A DNA stretch of 64,000 bases from an uncultured Altererythrobacter sp. (GCA_913055875.1 CAJXJY010000012.1:1-64000); one strand, 5' to 3'; positions 29,034 to 41,209 are shown, counted from the first letter of the stretch. Made by a program: numbers and translations. The notes: generated by a model from the letters alone, not told the origin.

Positions 29034-31327
29034 TTGAAATCGCTCTCTTTGATGTCCTGCAGCATCTTATCTACTTGGTCTTCCAAGCTCTTAGCGCCGG
29101 CCTCGTCCCCGGTGTAGGCAGAGGACGCACTCGCCTTGAATCGCTCTTCGAAGTCGCTTTTCTTCCCTGCTTCGTCCGCAAGCGTGTATAGCCAGCGTGT
29201 TTCGTCACGGATTTGGTCGACAAAAGGCTTCTCAACGGGAAATCTGCGTCCGTAAAAGTTGGCGCCGGTTGAACGTTCCGCCTTGCTCAGCTCCAAGGTC
29301 AAATCTAGCTTCGCATCATCGATCTTTGCCTTCACCGCACCCTGAATATCGTTCCAACCGAGAAAGTACGCAGCCTTTGCCGCTTCGATGATTTCGGCTG
29401 GCTCGGGAATGGCTATCGGATCCTTCCCTTTTTCTGCCCGCTTCTCGTTTTCTTCCCCCCAAGCCTTCTCGATCATCCTGAGCCTACGCTCCAAGTTTGG
29501 CGGCAGTAGGAGAAATTTATGGTCGATCCGTCCAATCCGCTTGATCGCTGGATCAATGCGGTTGGCATAATTCGTTGCAATGATGAAGATGGACCGTTTC
29601 GCCTTGCGGAGGTCGTTAATTTTAGTGAGCATTCCGGGGGTGAGGAATTGGAAAAGGGTTTCTTGCTTTCGGTAGAATTCTGAATCGCGGTCGAGCAAGA
29701 ATGAGTCAATCTCATCGAACAAAATCACCACATCGGACTGTGCTTCCAGCATCTGAAAGATGGCCTTGGCACGCGCCTCGACCATTGCGCCGCCAGACCC
29801 GAGAAAGTCGCTGACCGTCACCGTCAGCATCGACCACCCGAGCGTATCCGCCATCAATTCCGCCAAGGAAGATTTCCCTGTACCTGGTGGACCGAATAAC
29901 AGCATTGAGTATGCCGGTTTGCCTTTGGGCGGGTTACATCGCGGATCGACGAAATATTTCCCTACGTCTGCGAAAATTTGTTGTTTTGAGTTATCCTTCA
30001 GCGGCTCGCGGTCTGCCACCACCTCGTCCCAGCCGTATGTTGCCCCCTCTATTTCCTTACCTGTTGCATCACGCTTAATTGGTAGCGAGCGTCTCAGAGG
30101 TTTTGGCTTTCGTTCCAAGACTCCTGAGAGGTCAAGCGTCGTACGGGCGACATGTTTGAGCAGCAGTGCGCGATAGCCGATCATGAACTCTACGACTTGG
30201 CTGGTGTCCCAAATATGGATTAGATCGGGTTCATTGATGTGCTCGGAATGCCATCCAACGCAGCGCTGACCCTTGGCCGGACCATTTGTAGGGGTGAATG
30301 TTACAGTCCTGGCCTCGAGCCAGCTCCAGAACCGGTGAAGTAATGGAAGAGTTCTCGAACCAAACATATCATGGGTTCGGTGCTTGTCGATAATGGCCAC
30401 GGAGCGCAGGAGTGAATTGGCACATTCGATACTCAACGGGAGCATGATCGCTCCACGATCGGAAGACAGAAATGGCTTGTTCGGTCGCCAGTGCGCGCTC
30501 GTATTTTGCTTTTCGGCGAGTACTTCTAATATCCGTTGAAATGCTGCGCCATCTACCGCCTCCGGAGCGCAAACCAAGAGACCCTCAAGACAGAAGAGCA
30601 TTTCAGCCGGATCGAAGCGACTGTCTGGAATCGCACTAAAAGACAGCTGGTCATGTAGGCCCGATTCAAAATATTTCCGGAGCTGACCTACAGGTCCTTC
30701 TTCCCCAACATCTCGACAGGCTCGCAGCAATCTTAGAAGTATAAAGCCGCTTGGGCGATAGATCCCAGTGTCGTGATCGGGAAAAAGGAGCGGCGCTTCA
30801 ATCGAATTGGCTATCTCGGTGGCCAGCTTTCCGATTGCGATCTCGAGCTTGGGTTTTACTCTTGCCGCAAGACTTTCATGTGAAACTAGGGCAGCCTCAA
30901 GTTCCGCGATATGGCTGAGCGTCATGGCATTGTCGGTGCCAAAAGTCGTCGACTGAAAGCCGCCGTCGGGTGTTGGCTTTGATCCCTTCTTACTCGAAGG
31001 GGAGGGAGCTGGATCGACACCATTGGTCAGCGCACTTATGGCCACCTCCCAGTGGGCGGCGAGTTGATTGTCGTTGATGATTTCGGTGCGACCCTGAACC
31101 CTACATTTGCCAAGCAACTTGCCTGTGGCGCATAGCACCATAGCCAATGTGCCCTGCGACTTTTTGCCACTATGTGTGCCGTCAGTCTTGTATTGGTAGG
31201 GCCAGTAGTCTTCCTGAAAGCTTGCTTTGAACGTCCACGCAGCCTGTTCCAACGCGCGACTGAGCCGTTCGATTTCTTGGCTATCGCCGCGAAAATCTCC
31301 CGCTAGATACTCTTCAAGTGTCTTCAT
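29030..31327 (-). CDS. AAA+ ATPase with large unique N-terminal region
   Basis: 765 residues. The AAA+ core is at about 450-620: Walker A FGPPGTGKSS (Lys485), Walker B VVILFDEIDSF (Asp538-Glu539), sensor 1 IIATNYANRID (Asn586) and arginine finger candidates in IKRIGRIDHKF. This is the classical FtsH/spastin-like clade, not MoxR. The first ~400 residues are helical with repeats such as RPSGFILLRLLRA and HWRPNKPFLSSD and match nothing I know; they may be a sensor or scaffold. The C-terminus is charged and helical. The ATG at 31327 has GGAG seven bases upstream. It is translated just ahead of, and overlapping, the fusion gene, so the two work together. No integrase or transposase is near. Confidence 0.85.
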   Translation of the reverse strand: MKTLEEYLAGDFRGDSQEIERLSRALEQAAWTFKASFQEDYWPYQYKTDGTHSGKKSQGTLAMVLCATGKLLGKCRVQGRTEIINDNQLAAHWEVAISALTNGVDPAPSPSSKKGSKPTPDGGFQSTTFGTDNAMTLSHIAELEAALVSHESLAARVKPKLEIAIGKLATEIANSIEAPLLFPDHDTGIYRPSGFILLRLLRACRDVGEEGPVGQLRKYFESGLHDQLSFSAIPDSRFDPAEMLFCLEGLLVCAPEAVDGAAFQRILEVLAEKQNTSAHWRPNKPFLSSDRGAIMLPLSIECANSLLRSVAIIDKHRTHDMFGSRTLPLLHRFWSWLEARTVTFTPTNGPAKGQRCVGWHSEHINEPDLIHIWDTSQVVEFMIGYRALLLKHVARTTLDLSGVLERKPKPLRRSLPIKRDATGKEIEGATYGWDEVVADREPLKDNSKQQIFADVGKYFVDPRCNPPKGKPAYSMLLFGPPGTGKSSLAELMADTLGWSMLTVTVSDFLGSGGAMVEARAKAIFQMLEAQSDVVILFDEIDSFLLDRDSEFYRKQETLFQFLTPGMLTKINDLRKAKRSIFIIATNYANRIDPAIKRIGRIDHKFLLLPPNLERRLRMIEKAWGEENEKRAEKGKDPIAIPEPAEIIEAAKAAYFLGWNDIQGAVKAKIDDAKLDLTLELSKAERSTGANFYGRRFPVEKPFVDQIRDETRWLYTLADEAGKKSDFEERFKASASSAYTGDEAGAKSLEDQVDKMLQDIKESDFK

Positions 31328-31429
31328 ACTCAGCTCCGCATCGTTATTCGCGACAGGTGAGTTTGGTCCCTCCCGACACGCGGCACTAGGATAGCGTCTC
31401 GACGTGCCAGTGGCGACATGCTCGTACCT

Positions 31430-33265
<1,836 letters not shown>

Positions 33266-33308
33266 CGCCGCGCCCATACCCGCGCCGCGGCGACCTGTCA
33301 GCAGACAA

Positions 33309-35534
33309 TCAGGCGGCCTTGCTCCCTGCGTGCGAGAGATCGACCTGCAGGAATTTGGGCCGCGATCGGGACCCACCCTCCTCGCCGGCGTTGAACAGCG
33401 GGTAGTGCCCCGGCGGGAGCGAGGCGAGCGGCATGCCCGCCGCAGCGAGCGCATAGGGCGAGACGCGGTGGCGCGTGCACAGCCCGTCGGTGCCGTCGCG
33501 CACCAGCGGGGTCTCGAATTCAAGACCCTGTGTGTAACCGTCTGAGCGGCGCACCACCGCCACCGCGAGCTGCCCGCCGCCGAGGTCCAGCACCAGGTCG
33601 GTCCCCTCCGGGACTTCGAGCAGTCCCTCGATCCGCGCGCCGGTGCGCGACAGGTTGCGCAGCACCACGTCGTAGCGATGGTCCTCGTGGATCACCCCGA
33701 TGCGCTTGAACACCGTCTGTCGGTCGGCGCGGTGCCTGGCGGGGCCTTCGGGCTCGCATTCGAGCTTGTCGTCGGCGAGACGCTCCAGCACTTCGACCTG
33801 CGTCAGCGGCCTGCTGTAGATATAGCCCTGGACGTGGCTGGTGCCGCGTGCGCGCACCAGCTCGAGCTCGTCCATCGCCTCGACACCCTCCGCCACGGTT
33901 TCCATGTCAAGTGCTTCGGCGAGGCTGACGATGGCGGTGATGATCGCAGCGTTGTTGTTGTCGTCCTGCGTCGCTCCGCGCACGAAGCTGCGGTCGATCT
34001 TGATCTTGTCGAACGGCGCGCGGCGCAGGTACCCGAGCGAGGAATAGCCGGTCCCGAAATCGTCGAGAGACAAACGCACGCCGATCTTTTTCAAGTGCTT
34101 GAACAGCCTGTGAGTTGCCTCCTGATCGCCCAGAAACACACTCTCGGTGATCTCGAGTTCGAGCAGATGCGGCGAGAGACCGGTGCGCGCCAGTGCGCGC
34201 TCTACCACCCCGGCGAGGTCGCCCGAGGCGAACTGTACCGGCGATACGTTGACCGCGACGCGCAGATCGACCGGCCATGCGGCGGCCAGTTCGCAGGCGC
34301 GGTCGATCGCGAACTCGCCGATTTCGTTGATGATCGCGCTCTCTTCGGCGATCGGGACGAACTCGTCGGGCGCGATCGGGCCGCGATCGGGATGCTCCCA
34401 GCGCAGCAGCGCCTCGAAGCCCGACACCGTATTGTTGTCGACGCGCACGATCGGCTGCAGGCACAGGTCGATCTGACCGGCGTGGAGCGCGTCGCGCAAA
34501 TCCTCCTCGATCTGGCGCCGCAGCCGGGCGCCGTCCTTCAATTCGGACGAATAGAAGCGGTACTGCCCTCTGCCACCACCCTTGGCCGCGTAGAGCGCGA
34601 GATCGGCGCTGCTGACCAGTTCCTCGGTCTCGAGCCCGTCATAGGGGGCGATCGCGATTCCGACCGAGCTGCCGATGATCGCTCGGCTGCCGTCGATCGA
34701 ATATGGCTGCGAGACCATCTGGATCAGCCGCGCGGCGAGATCGCCGAGCTCGCCGCGATCGTCCATGTCGGGCAGGATGATCTGGAACTCGTCCCCGCCG
34801 AGCCGCCCGATCTCGCCGCGCTTGCCGATCAGCGAGCCGATCCGCTGCGCGACCTGCTTGAGCAATTCGTCGCCGGCCGGGTGCCCGAGCGTGTCGTTGA
34901 CCTGCTTGAAACGGTCGAGATCGAGCATCAGCAGAGCGCAGCTGCGCTTCGCCGCCCGGTAGGCCGTCAGCGTCGAAGTCAGCCGCTTGCTCATCCGGTG
35001 CCGGTTGGCGAGCCCGGTGAGCGAATCATACTGTGCCAGCCGCGCCGCGTCGCGCTGGCTCTCGCGCTGAGCGGTGCTGTCGCGCGCCGAACCGCGATAG
35101 CCGAGGAAATTGCCCTCGCCATCCAGCTGCGGCTTGCCCGAGATCGTCCACCACGTCTCGCGCTCGCCCGCTGCGACCCTGACCGGAAGATCCGCGATCG
35201 AGTGGCGCGAGCTGAGCAGGAAGCCGAGCGTGCGCTGCGATTCCTGTTCCTCCTCCTGATCGGGAACAAACAGCGAGGACAGGCTCCGGCCGAGCAGCGC
35301 ATCGGCCCCGGTTTCGAGCTGCTGCGCCGCATTGGCGGTGAGATAGGTCAGCCGACCCTCGGCATCGGTGGCCCAGAACCAGCCGAGGCCGGACTCTTCG
35401 AAATCGTCGAGCAGAGCGAGCCTCCGCTCGGCATCGTCGCGGCGAATGGGGCGCAGCTTCGCATTGCTGCCGGGCGAGCGCGAGGGGCCGGCGTCTCCGC
35501 CGCCTTTCCTCGAAAACAGCCCACCCATGGCCAT
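33309..35534 (-). CDS. PAS-GGDEF-EAL-PilZ c-di-GMP enzyme (cytosolic)
   Basis: 741 residues, no membrane helix. PAS domain (about 35-160, e.g. [18 protein letters not shown]), GGDEF diguanylate cyclase with intact [15 protein letters not shown] phosphodiesterase with [19 protein letters not shown] and [13 protein letters not shown], then a PilZ-like tail ([11 protein letters not shown]). The RxxD inhibitory site normally nine residues before GGDEF is absent. A bifunctional synthase/hydrolase is possible; which activity dominates cannot be read. The first ATG of the pair at 35534 follows AAGGA. It is a paralogue of the next gene upstream, 80 nt away on the same strand. Confidence 0.92.
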   Translation of the reverse strand: MAMGGLFSRKGGGDAGPSRSPGSNAKLRPIRRDDAERRLALLDDFEESGLGWFWATDAEGRLTYLTANAAQQLETGADALLGRSLSSLFVPDQEEEQESQRTLGFLLSSRHSIADLPVRVAAGERETWWTISGKPQLDGEGNFLGYRGSARDSTAQRESQRDAARLAQYDSLTGLANRHRMSKRLTSTLTAYRAAKRSCALLMLDLDRFKQVNDTLGHPAGDELLKQVAQRIGSLIGKRGEIGRLGGDEFQIILPDMDDRGELGDLAARLIQMVSQPYSIDGSRAIIGSSVGIAIAPYDGLETEELVSSADLALYAAKGGGRGQYRFYSSELKDGARLRRQIEEDLRDALHAGQIDLCLQPIVRVDNNTVSGFEALLRWEHPDRGPIAPDEFVPIAEESAIINEIGEFAIDRACELAAAWPVDLRVAVNVSPVQFASGDLAGVVERALARTGLSPHLLELEITESVFLGDQEATHRLFKHLKKIGVRLSLDDFGTGYSSLGYLRRAPFDKIKIDRSFVRGATQDDNNNAAIITAIVSLAEALDMETVAEGVEAMDELELVRARGTSHVQGYIYSRPLTQVEVLERLADDKLECEPEGPARHRADRQTVFKRIGVIHEDHRYDVVLRNLSRTGARIEGLLEVPEGTDLVLDLGGGQLAVAVVRRSDGYTQGLEFETPLVRDGTDGLCTRHRVSPYALAAAGMPLASLPPGHYPLFNAGEEGGSRSRPKFLQVDLSHAGSKAA

Positions 35535-35614
35535 CGCTACGGTCCTTTTCCTTTCGCCGCTGTCCCTCGTCCCCATCCGCCGGCCGCGGCTGCAGGCAAG
35601 ACGTCGGTAGCGCG

Positions 35615-38386
35615 CTATCCGTCCGCTGCCCGCTTGATCGGCGAGCGCGCATAGGCGGATTTCTCGTTCACGAGCATCGATATCGACCCGTCGTCCTCGA
35701 CCGCCAGCGGGGTAGCGAAATCAAGTCCCATCCGGTCGCGCTCGCTCCATTGGCAGGTGGCGGTCACGGTGATGCTGTCGGAAAGCGCGATGCTGAACTC
35801 GGTCCCCGGCGGGACGTTCCACAACCCTTCGACCAGCGCACCGCTGCGCGACATGTTGCGGATCGTGCCCTGATAATACTGCCCGGCATGCTCGATGACG
35901 ACCTTGCGGAACATCGTCTGTCGCTTTGCGCGCGCCGATTTGGGTCCGTGCGGCTCGATCGCCAGTCCTTCGGACAGCCGCGCGGTCGCAGTCTCGCTGT
36001 CGAGCGCCTTGGCATAGACATAGCCCTGGATGTGGCTGCAGCCGAGCCGCTTGACCAGTTCGAGCTCGTCGAGCGTCTCGACCCCCTCGGCGGTGGTATC
36101 CATGCCGAGCGATAGGGCGAGATTGGAAATCGAGGCGATGATCGCGGCGTTGCGGCTTTCGGGCTGCGTAGCGCCGCGCACGAAGCTCTGGTCGATCTTG
36201 ATCTTGTCGAACGGCGCGCGCTTGAGATAGCCGAGCGAGGAATAGCCCGTCCCGAAATCGTCGAGCGCGAGCCGCACCCCGACCCGCTTGAGCGCGGCGA
36301 ACATGGCGTCGGTTTCCTGGTCGTCGCCGAGGAACACGCTTTCGGTGATTTCCAGCTCGAGCCGCGAAGGGTCGATGCCCGCCTGCGCGATGGCATTGGT
36401 AACCACGCCGGGGAATTGCGGATTGGCGAATTGCAGCGGCGAGACGTTGACCGCGCAACGCACGTCCTCGGGCCAGCGGGCGAGATCGTGGCACGCCGTG
36501 CGCAGCGCCCATTCGCCGATCGCAGCGATAAGCCCGGCATCCTCGGCGATCGGGACGAACTTCTCGGGCGACAGCCACCCGTGGACTTCGTGCTCCCACC
36601 TCAGCAGCGCTTCGAAACCGCTGATGCGGTCGGTCGCCGCATCGACCACCGGCTGGTAGAACAGCTGCAACTGCCCGTGCGCGATCGCATCGCGCAGGTT
36701 CTGTTCCAGCTCGTTGCGCTCCTCGGCCTGCGAATGGAGGTGGTTGGAGTAGAAGTGATAGCGTCCGCGCCCGGCGTCCTTGGCCGCGTAGAGCGCGAGG
36801 TCGGCGTTGCGGATGACCGATTCGCTGCTCTCGCCGTTGTCGGGTGCGATCGCGATACCGACCGACACGCCGATGACCACCCGCTGCCCCTCGACCGAAT
36901 AGGGCTGCGACAGCGAATGGATGATCTCGTGGGCGAGATTGGCGAGGCTCTCTTTTGACGAACGGCCAGGGACGATGACCTTGAATTCGTCGCCGCCAAG
37001 CCGGCCGCAACGGCCGACTTCGCCTACCGCACGTTCGAGCCGCTGCGCGACCTGCTTGAGCAGCGCGTCGCCGGCCGGATGGCCGAGCGTGTCGTTGACG
37101 TTCTTGAAGCGGTCGAGATCGAGCAGCATGACGCTGCATTCGCGCTCGCGATCGTGCGGGCTCTGGAGGATCTTTTCCAGCGTTTCCGCCATCTGCAGCC
37201 GATTGGCGAGGCCGGTGAGCGAATCGTATTGCGCGAGACGGGTGGCGTTCTCCTGGCTGCGCTTCTTCTCGGTCAGGTCGGTGCCCGAGCCGCGGAAGCC
37301 GCAGAAATTGCCGAACTGGTCGTAGACCGGGCGGCCGTTGATCGACCACCAGCGCTCTTCGCCCGACACGGCGGCGCGTACCGCCAGTTCCTGGAAGGAG
37401 GAGCGCGCGGAAAGGTGGAAAGTGAGCGTGCGCTCGCCCTCGCGATTGTCGTCGGTGAGTTCGAACAGCGAGGTAAAAGGGCGACCGATCAGATCGCGCT
37501 CCTTGCGGCGGAGCGTCTGCACCACCGATTTGGAAAGATAGGTCAGCTGCCCGCGGCGGTCGGTTTCCCAGAACCAGCCCTGCCCGGTTTCCTCGTAATC
37601 GTCGAGAATGCTCTGCGCGCGGTCGCGCACCCGCGCCTGCGCTTCCTCGCGTTCGGCGTTCTCGCGGTCGACCTTCGCCTGGTTGCGAGCGACCGCAGCC
37701 GCTACGATCGTCGCCAGTACGAGCCCTGCATAGGCGTAGATGCTGCCGTCGAACACCACCAGCGGCAGCCAGCAGGCGAGCTTGCTCGCGACCAGCAGGA
37801 TCGTCCGCCCGCCGAGCACCATCGCGAAGACCGCGTTGAGGCTGACCATGGCAGCGAGCCCGATCCGCACGTCGAGCCCCCCGGCATACAGCCAGTGGCC
37901 GAAGCCGTACCCCGTCGCCAGCGCCGAGGACAGCACGACCAGCGCACCGAGCGAGAACGCCAGCGATTGGTTGCGGTCGCGCTTGCGCTCCCAGGCGATC
38001 AGGAAGCGACTTGCGAGCGCGATCAGAGAACCGCCCGCGCCGACGGCTGCCGCCACCACGGTCGGCAGGCTCAGCGTAACCGCCATCGCCACCGCGAAAG
38101 CCAGCGATATGCCGAGCGCCATCCACGGGAAGGTCTCGGGCAGAACGTAGTCGCGGTTCCGGCTGCTCGCAGCCTTGGAAGACTTGGAAACAGATTTGGA
38201 CTTGGCGACCGACCTGCCTCGGGCGGAGCGGCGGTCGGTCGGCGGCTTGCTACGGGTTTCACGATTTGGGGGAGTCGAAGCGGCGGGGCGGCCGGATTCC
38301 GCCTGCGCGCTCTCGCGCACGGGTGCAGCCTGTGCTCCCACGGTGCGTCGCCGCACCGGGGCCGTATTGGGGTTCGCCCCGCCCAT
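35615..38386 (-). CDS. Membrane-anchored PAS-GGDEF-EAL-PilZ c-di-GMP enzyme
   Basis: 923 residues. A ~80-residue basic, disordered N-terminal tail (SKPPTDRRSARGRS and similar) precedes about six membrane helices (about 85-235), then PAS (FWETDRRGQLTYLS), GGDEF ([13 protein letters not shown]), EAL ([24 protein letters not shown]) and a PilZ-like end (NMSRSGALVEG). It shares long stretches with its neighbour, so the pair is a tandem duplication; only this copy has the membrane module. The GGDEF inhibitory RxxD site is missing here too. Confidence 0.92.
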   Translation of the reverse strand: MGGANPNTAPVRRRTVGAQAAPVRESAQAESGRPAASTPPNRETRSKPPTDRRSARGRSVAKSKSVSKSSKAASSRNRDYVLPETFPWMALGISLAFAVAMAVTLSLPTVVAAAVGAGGSLIALASRFLIAWERKRDRNQSLAFSLGALVVLSSALATGYGFGHWLYAGGLDVRIGLAAMVSLNAVFAMVLGGRTILLVASKLACWLPLVVFDGSIYAYAGLVLATIVAAAVARNQAKVDRENAEREEAQARVRDRAQSILDDYEETGQGWFWETDRRGQLTYLSKSVVQTLRRKERDLIGRPFTSLFELTDDNREGERTLTFHLSARSSFQELAVRAAVSGEERWWSINGRPVYDQFGNFCGFRGSGTDLTEKKRSQENATRLAQYDSLTGLANRLQMAETLEKILQSPHDRERECSVMLLDLDRFKNVNDTLGHPAGDALLKQVAQRLERAVGEVGRCGRLGGDEFKVIVPGRSSKESLANLAHEIIHSLSQPYSVEGQRVVIGVSVGIAIAPDNGESSESVIRNADLALYAAKDAGRGRYHFYSNHLHSQAEERNELEQNLRDAIAHGQLQLFYQPVVDAATDRISGFEALLRWEHEVHGWLSPEKFVPIAEDAGLIAAIGEWALRTACHDLARWPEDVRCAVNVSPLQFANPQFPGVVTNAIAQAGIDPSRLELEITESVFLGDDQETDAMFAALKRVGVRLALDDFGTGYSSLGYLKRAPFDKIKIDQSFVRGATQPESRNAAIIASISNLALSLGMDTTAEGVETLDELELVKRLGCSHIQGYVYAKALDSETATARLSEGLAIEPHGPKSARAKRQTMFRKVVIEHAGQYYQGTIRNMSRSGALVEGLWNVPPGTEFSIALSDSITVTATCQWSERDRMGLDFATPLAVEDDGSISMLVNEKSAYARSPIKRAADG

Positions 38387-38521
38387 GTATGCTCAATGCC
38401 CGACAGGCTTTTGAAAAAGGGTTAACCGCAAGCCCCGGAAATCGGGACAATTCGGGGATTCGTCGCGCTTGCCAAGCCGTTAACCCGTGTGCATGAAACG
38501 GCCCGGGAAACGGAGGATCTG

Positions 38522-40219
38522 ATGGCGCGCGAAACGAAGCTCGAAGACGAGGCGGCGCAATCGACTACCGCGCTCGGCCCGCTGGTCGGCCTGGCGCGCG
38601 AGGACTTCATGGGCGCGATCGCACTGCTGCTGCGCGAAACCGCCTCCGATCCGCAACGCACGATGAAGCACGCGCAAGAAATGGGGCAGGACATGATAAA
38701 GATCATGACCGGCCAGTCCGACCTCGCGCCGCATCCCAAGGACAAGCGCTTCATGGATCCGGCGTGGCAGTACAACCCGTTCTTCCGAGCCGGCGCGCAA
38801 TACTACCTCGCGGTGCAGAAGGGGATGCGCGGCTGGCTCGCCGATCTCGAACTCGACGAACTCGAGCGCGACCGGGCCAATTTCATCAGCAATATCATCA
38901 TCGACAGCTTGGCCCCGACCAACACGCTGGCGGGCAATCCGACCGCTCAGAAACGGCTGATCGACAGCGGCGGGCTGAGCCTCGTGAAGGGACTCAAGAA
39001 CGCCTACAACGACATGGTCCACAACAAGGGCATGGTCAGCCAGGTCGACAAGAAGCCGTTCAAGCTCGGCGAGAACGTTGCGACCTCGAAAGGCGCGGTG
39101 GTGCTGCGCACCGAGATGATGGAGCTGATCCACTACGCGCCGACCACCGACGAAGTCTACGAGGTCCCGCAGCTGACCATTCCGCCGCAGATAAACAAGA
39201 TGTATATCAACGACTTGTCGCCCGAGAAATCGGTCGTCAAATATCAGGTCGACAACGGCATCCAGACCTTCGTCATTTCGTGGCGCAACCCGTCGAAGGA
39301 ACAGGGCGTGTGGGGGATGGACGATTACATCGCCTCGTGCCGCGAGGCGCTCGAGGCGGTGTCGGCTATCACCGGGTCGGACAAAGTCAACGTCTCGGCC
39401 GGCTGTTCGGGCGGGCAGACCGCGGCGGTGCTGGCGAGCGCGCTCGCTGCGGACGGCGACGACATCCTCGGCGCGCTGACGCTGATGGTGTGCGTCCTGC
39501 ATCCCAAGCAGAACGATATCGAGGCCGGCTCGCTGATGACCGAGAACGGCCTCGAACTCGCCAAGCGCCGTGCGGCCAAGAAGGGCGTGATCAAGGGCGA
39601 CGATCTCGCGCGCGGCTTCGCCTGGCTGCGGCCCAATGATCTGATCTGGAACTACGTGATCAACAACTACCTGCTCGGCGAGGACCCGCCCGCCTTCGAC
39701 GTGCTGTTCTGGAACGCCGATGCGACCAACCTCTCGGCGACATTGATGGGCGATTTCATGACCTTGTTCGAGACTCTCGCCTTCACGCGCAGGGGCGAGG
39801 TCGAAATGGCGGGGCACAAGATCGACCTGTCGCAGGTCGAGGCCGATCTGTTCGTGCTCGGCGGGGTGACCGACCATATCACCCCGTGGAAAGCGACCTA
39901 CCGCTCGACGCAATTGTTCGGGTCCGAGGACGTGACCTACGTCCTGAGCCATTCGGGACACATGCAGGCGATCCTCAACCCGCCGGGCAATCCCAAAGCG
40001 AAATACTACCTCCAGCAGGATGGCGACGCCGCCCTTCCCGCCACCGCCGACGAATGGCTGAAAGGCACCGAGGAAGTCGCCGGGAGCTGGTGGCCCTACT
40101 GGATGGAATGGGTCCAGACCCGCTCGGGCAAGCGCAAGAAGGCGCCGAAATCGGTGGGTAACCGCAAATTCAAGCCGCTTGATCCGGCCCCCGGCCTGTA
40201 TGTAATCGAGGAACGCTGA
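38522..40219 (+). CDS. phaC: Polyhydroxyalkanoate synthase (class I/II PhaC)
   Basis: 565 residues. It polymerises (R)-3-hydroxyacyl-CoA into storage polyester. The PhaC N-terminal domain is recognisable (RFMDPAWQYNPFFR, NNKG-type linker, LIHYAPTTDEVYEVP, ISWRNPSKE). The catalytic cysteine is in the lipase-like box VSAGCSGGQ, with aspartate in GGVTDHITPW and histidine in SHSGHMQAI. The ATG at 38522 follows CGGAGGATCTG; an upstream ATG lacks such a site. It is followed after 5 nt by a depolymerase-like gene. It is divergent from the c-di-GMP enzyme gene. Confidence 0.93.
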   Translation: MARETKLEDEAAQSTTALGPLVGLAREDFMGAIALLLRETASDPQRTMKHAQEMGQDMIKIMTGQSDLAPHPKDKRFMDPAWQYNPFFRAGAQYYLAVQKGMRGWLADLELDELERDRANFISNIIIDSLAPTNTLAGNPTAQKRLIDSGGLSLVKGLKNAYNDMVHNKGMVSQVDKKPFKLGENVATSKGAVVLRTEMMELIHYAPTTDEVYEVPQLTIPPQINKMYINDLSPEKSVVKYQVDNGIQTFVISWRNPSKEQGVWGMDDYIASCREALEAVSAITGSDKVNVSAGCSGGQTAAVLASALAADGDDILGALTLMVCVLHPKQNDIEAGSLMTENGLELAKRRAAKKGVIKGDDLARGFAWLRPNDLIWNYVINNYLLGEDPPAFDVLFWNADATNLSATLMGDFMTLFETLAFTRRGEVEMAGHKIDLSQVEADLFVLGGVTDHITPWKATYRSTQLFGSEDVTYVLSHSGHMQAILNPPGNPKAKYYLQQDGDAALPATADEWLKGTEEVAGSWWPYWMEWVQTRSGKRKKAPKSVGNRKFKPLDPAPGLYVIEER

Positions 40220-40224
40220 GCCCG

Positions 40225-41097
40225 ATGGCTCGCCGCAAGGAAACGCTTTTGCCCGATGCCATGGATACCGCCGAGATCTCGATGGAGACTATCGGCGGAC
40301 GCGAATTGCGGGTCGCCCGCTGGCGGCTCGATATGGACAGCGAGCACCTGCCGGTGCTGTTCTTCAACGGGATCGGCGCGAATATCGAAGCGGTCGCGCC
40401 GCTCGCCGAGGCGCTCGACGACCGCGGCTTCATCATGTTCGACATGCCCGGCGTCGGCGAGTCCCCCGATCCGGTGATCCCGTACAATGCCTTCACCATG
40501 TCGTGGACGACCACACAGCTGCTCGACCGTTTCGGGCTCGATCGGGTTGATGTCATGGGAGTCAGCTGGGGCGGTGCGATGGCGCAGCATTTCGCGCTCC
40601 AGCATCCGAACCGCACCCGCCGATTGATCCTCGTGGCGACCAGCGCCGGGATGGTGATGGTGCCCGGCAATCCGGCCGCGCTGAGCAAGATGGCCGATCC
40701 GCGCCGCTATATCGACGCCGCCTTCATGGAGAAGCATTTCCGCACGCTCTACGGCGGCGCGGTGGGCGAGACTTCGGGCGCGAAAGGGCATATCTCGCGG
40801 CTCAAGCCGCCCTCGCGGCGCGGCTATCTCTACCAGCTGCTCGCCATGCTCGGCTGGACCAGCGCGCCCGCTTTGCCCTTCCTGAAGAAACCGACATTGA
40901 TCCTTATGGGCGACGACGACCAGATCGTCCCGCTGGCGAACGGCAAGCTGCTCAATTCGCTGATTCCGAACAGCGAGCTGGAAATCATGGAGGGCGGCGG
41001 GCACCTGTTCCTGCTCAGCCATCGCGAACAGAGCGTTTCGGCGATCAGGCGGTTTCTCGACCAGCCCGACAAAGGGGAGGCCAGGGCGGCAGCCTGA
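40225..41097 (+). CDS. phaZ: Poly(3-hydroxyalkanoate) depolymerase-like alpha/beta hydrolase
   Basis: 290 residues. It has the fold of intracellular medium-chain PHA depolymerases: VLFFNGIGANIEAVAPLAEA, nucleophile GVSWGGAMAQHFAL, acid in LILMGDDDQIVP, histidine in GGGHLFLLSH. Next to phaC this points to mobilisation of stored PHA. Co-transcribed with phaC. An esterase of other substrates remains possible. Confidence 0.85.
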   Translation: MARRKETLLPDAMDTAEISMETIGGRELRVARWRLDMDSEHLPVLFFNGIGANIEAVAPLAEALDDRGFIMFDMPGVGESPDPVIPYNAFTMSWTTTQLLDRFGLDRVDVMGVSWGGAMAQHFALQHPNRTRRLILVATSAGMVMVPGNPAALSKMADPRRYIDAAFMEKHFRTLYGGAVGETSGAKGHISRLKPPSRRGYLYQLLAMLGWTSAPALPFLKKPTLILMGDDDQIVPLANGKLLNSLIPNSELEIMEGGGHLFLLSHREQSVSAIRRFLDQPDKGEARAAA

Positions 41098-41118
41098 TGC
41101 CGGGACGTTCTCCTTCCC

Positions 41119-41189
41119 CCGTTCGTCCTGAGCCTGTCGAAGGACCGTGGGGGAGCGCTGGCGTCCTTCGACAGGCTCAGGACGAACGG
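41119..41189. repeat. REP-type inverted repeat
   Basis: CCGTTCGTCCTGAGCCTGTC left arm and CAGGCTCAGGACGAACGG right arm: the best-conserved copy in the window. It lies after phaZ, just before the ribosome site of the reductase gene; a tempting ATG at 41147 falls inside it and should not be used as the start. Confidence 0.9.
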
Positions 41190-41209
41190 ACACGTGGAGG
41201 AATGCAATA

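Noticed and set aside
31329-31429. Terminator or small gene between lepA and the ATPase gene
   Set aside because: No hairpin with T run and no start with ribosome site seen.
41147-41209. Upstream ATG for the ferredoxin-NADP reductase
   Set aside because: It lies inside a REP element and encodes repeat-like sequence; GTG at 41210 has the ribosome site and begins the conserved fold.
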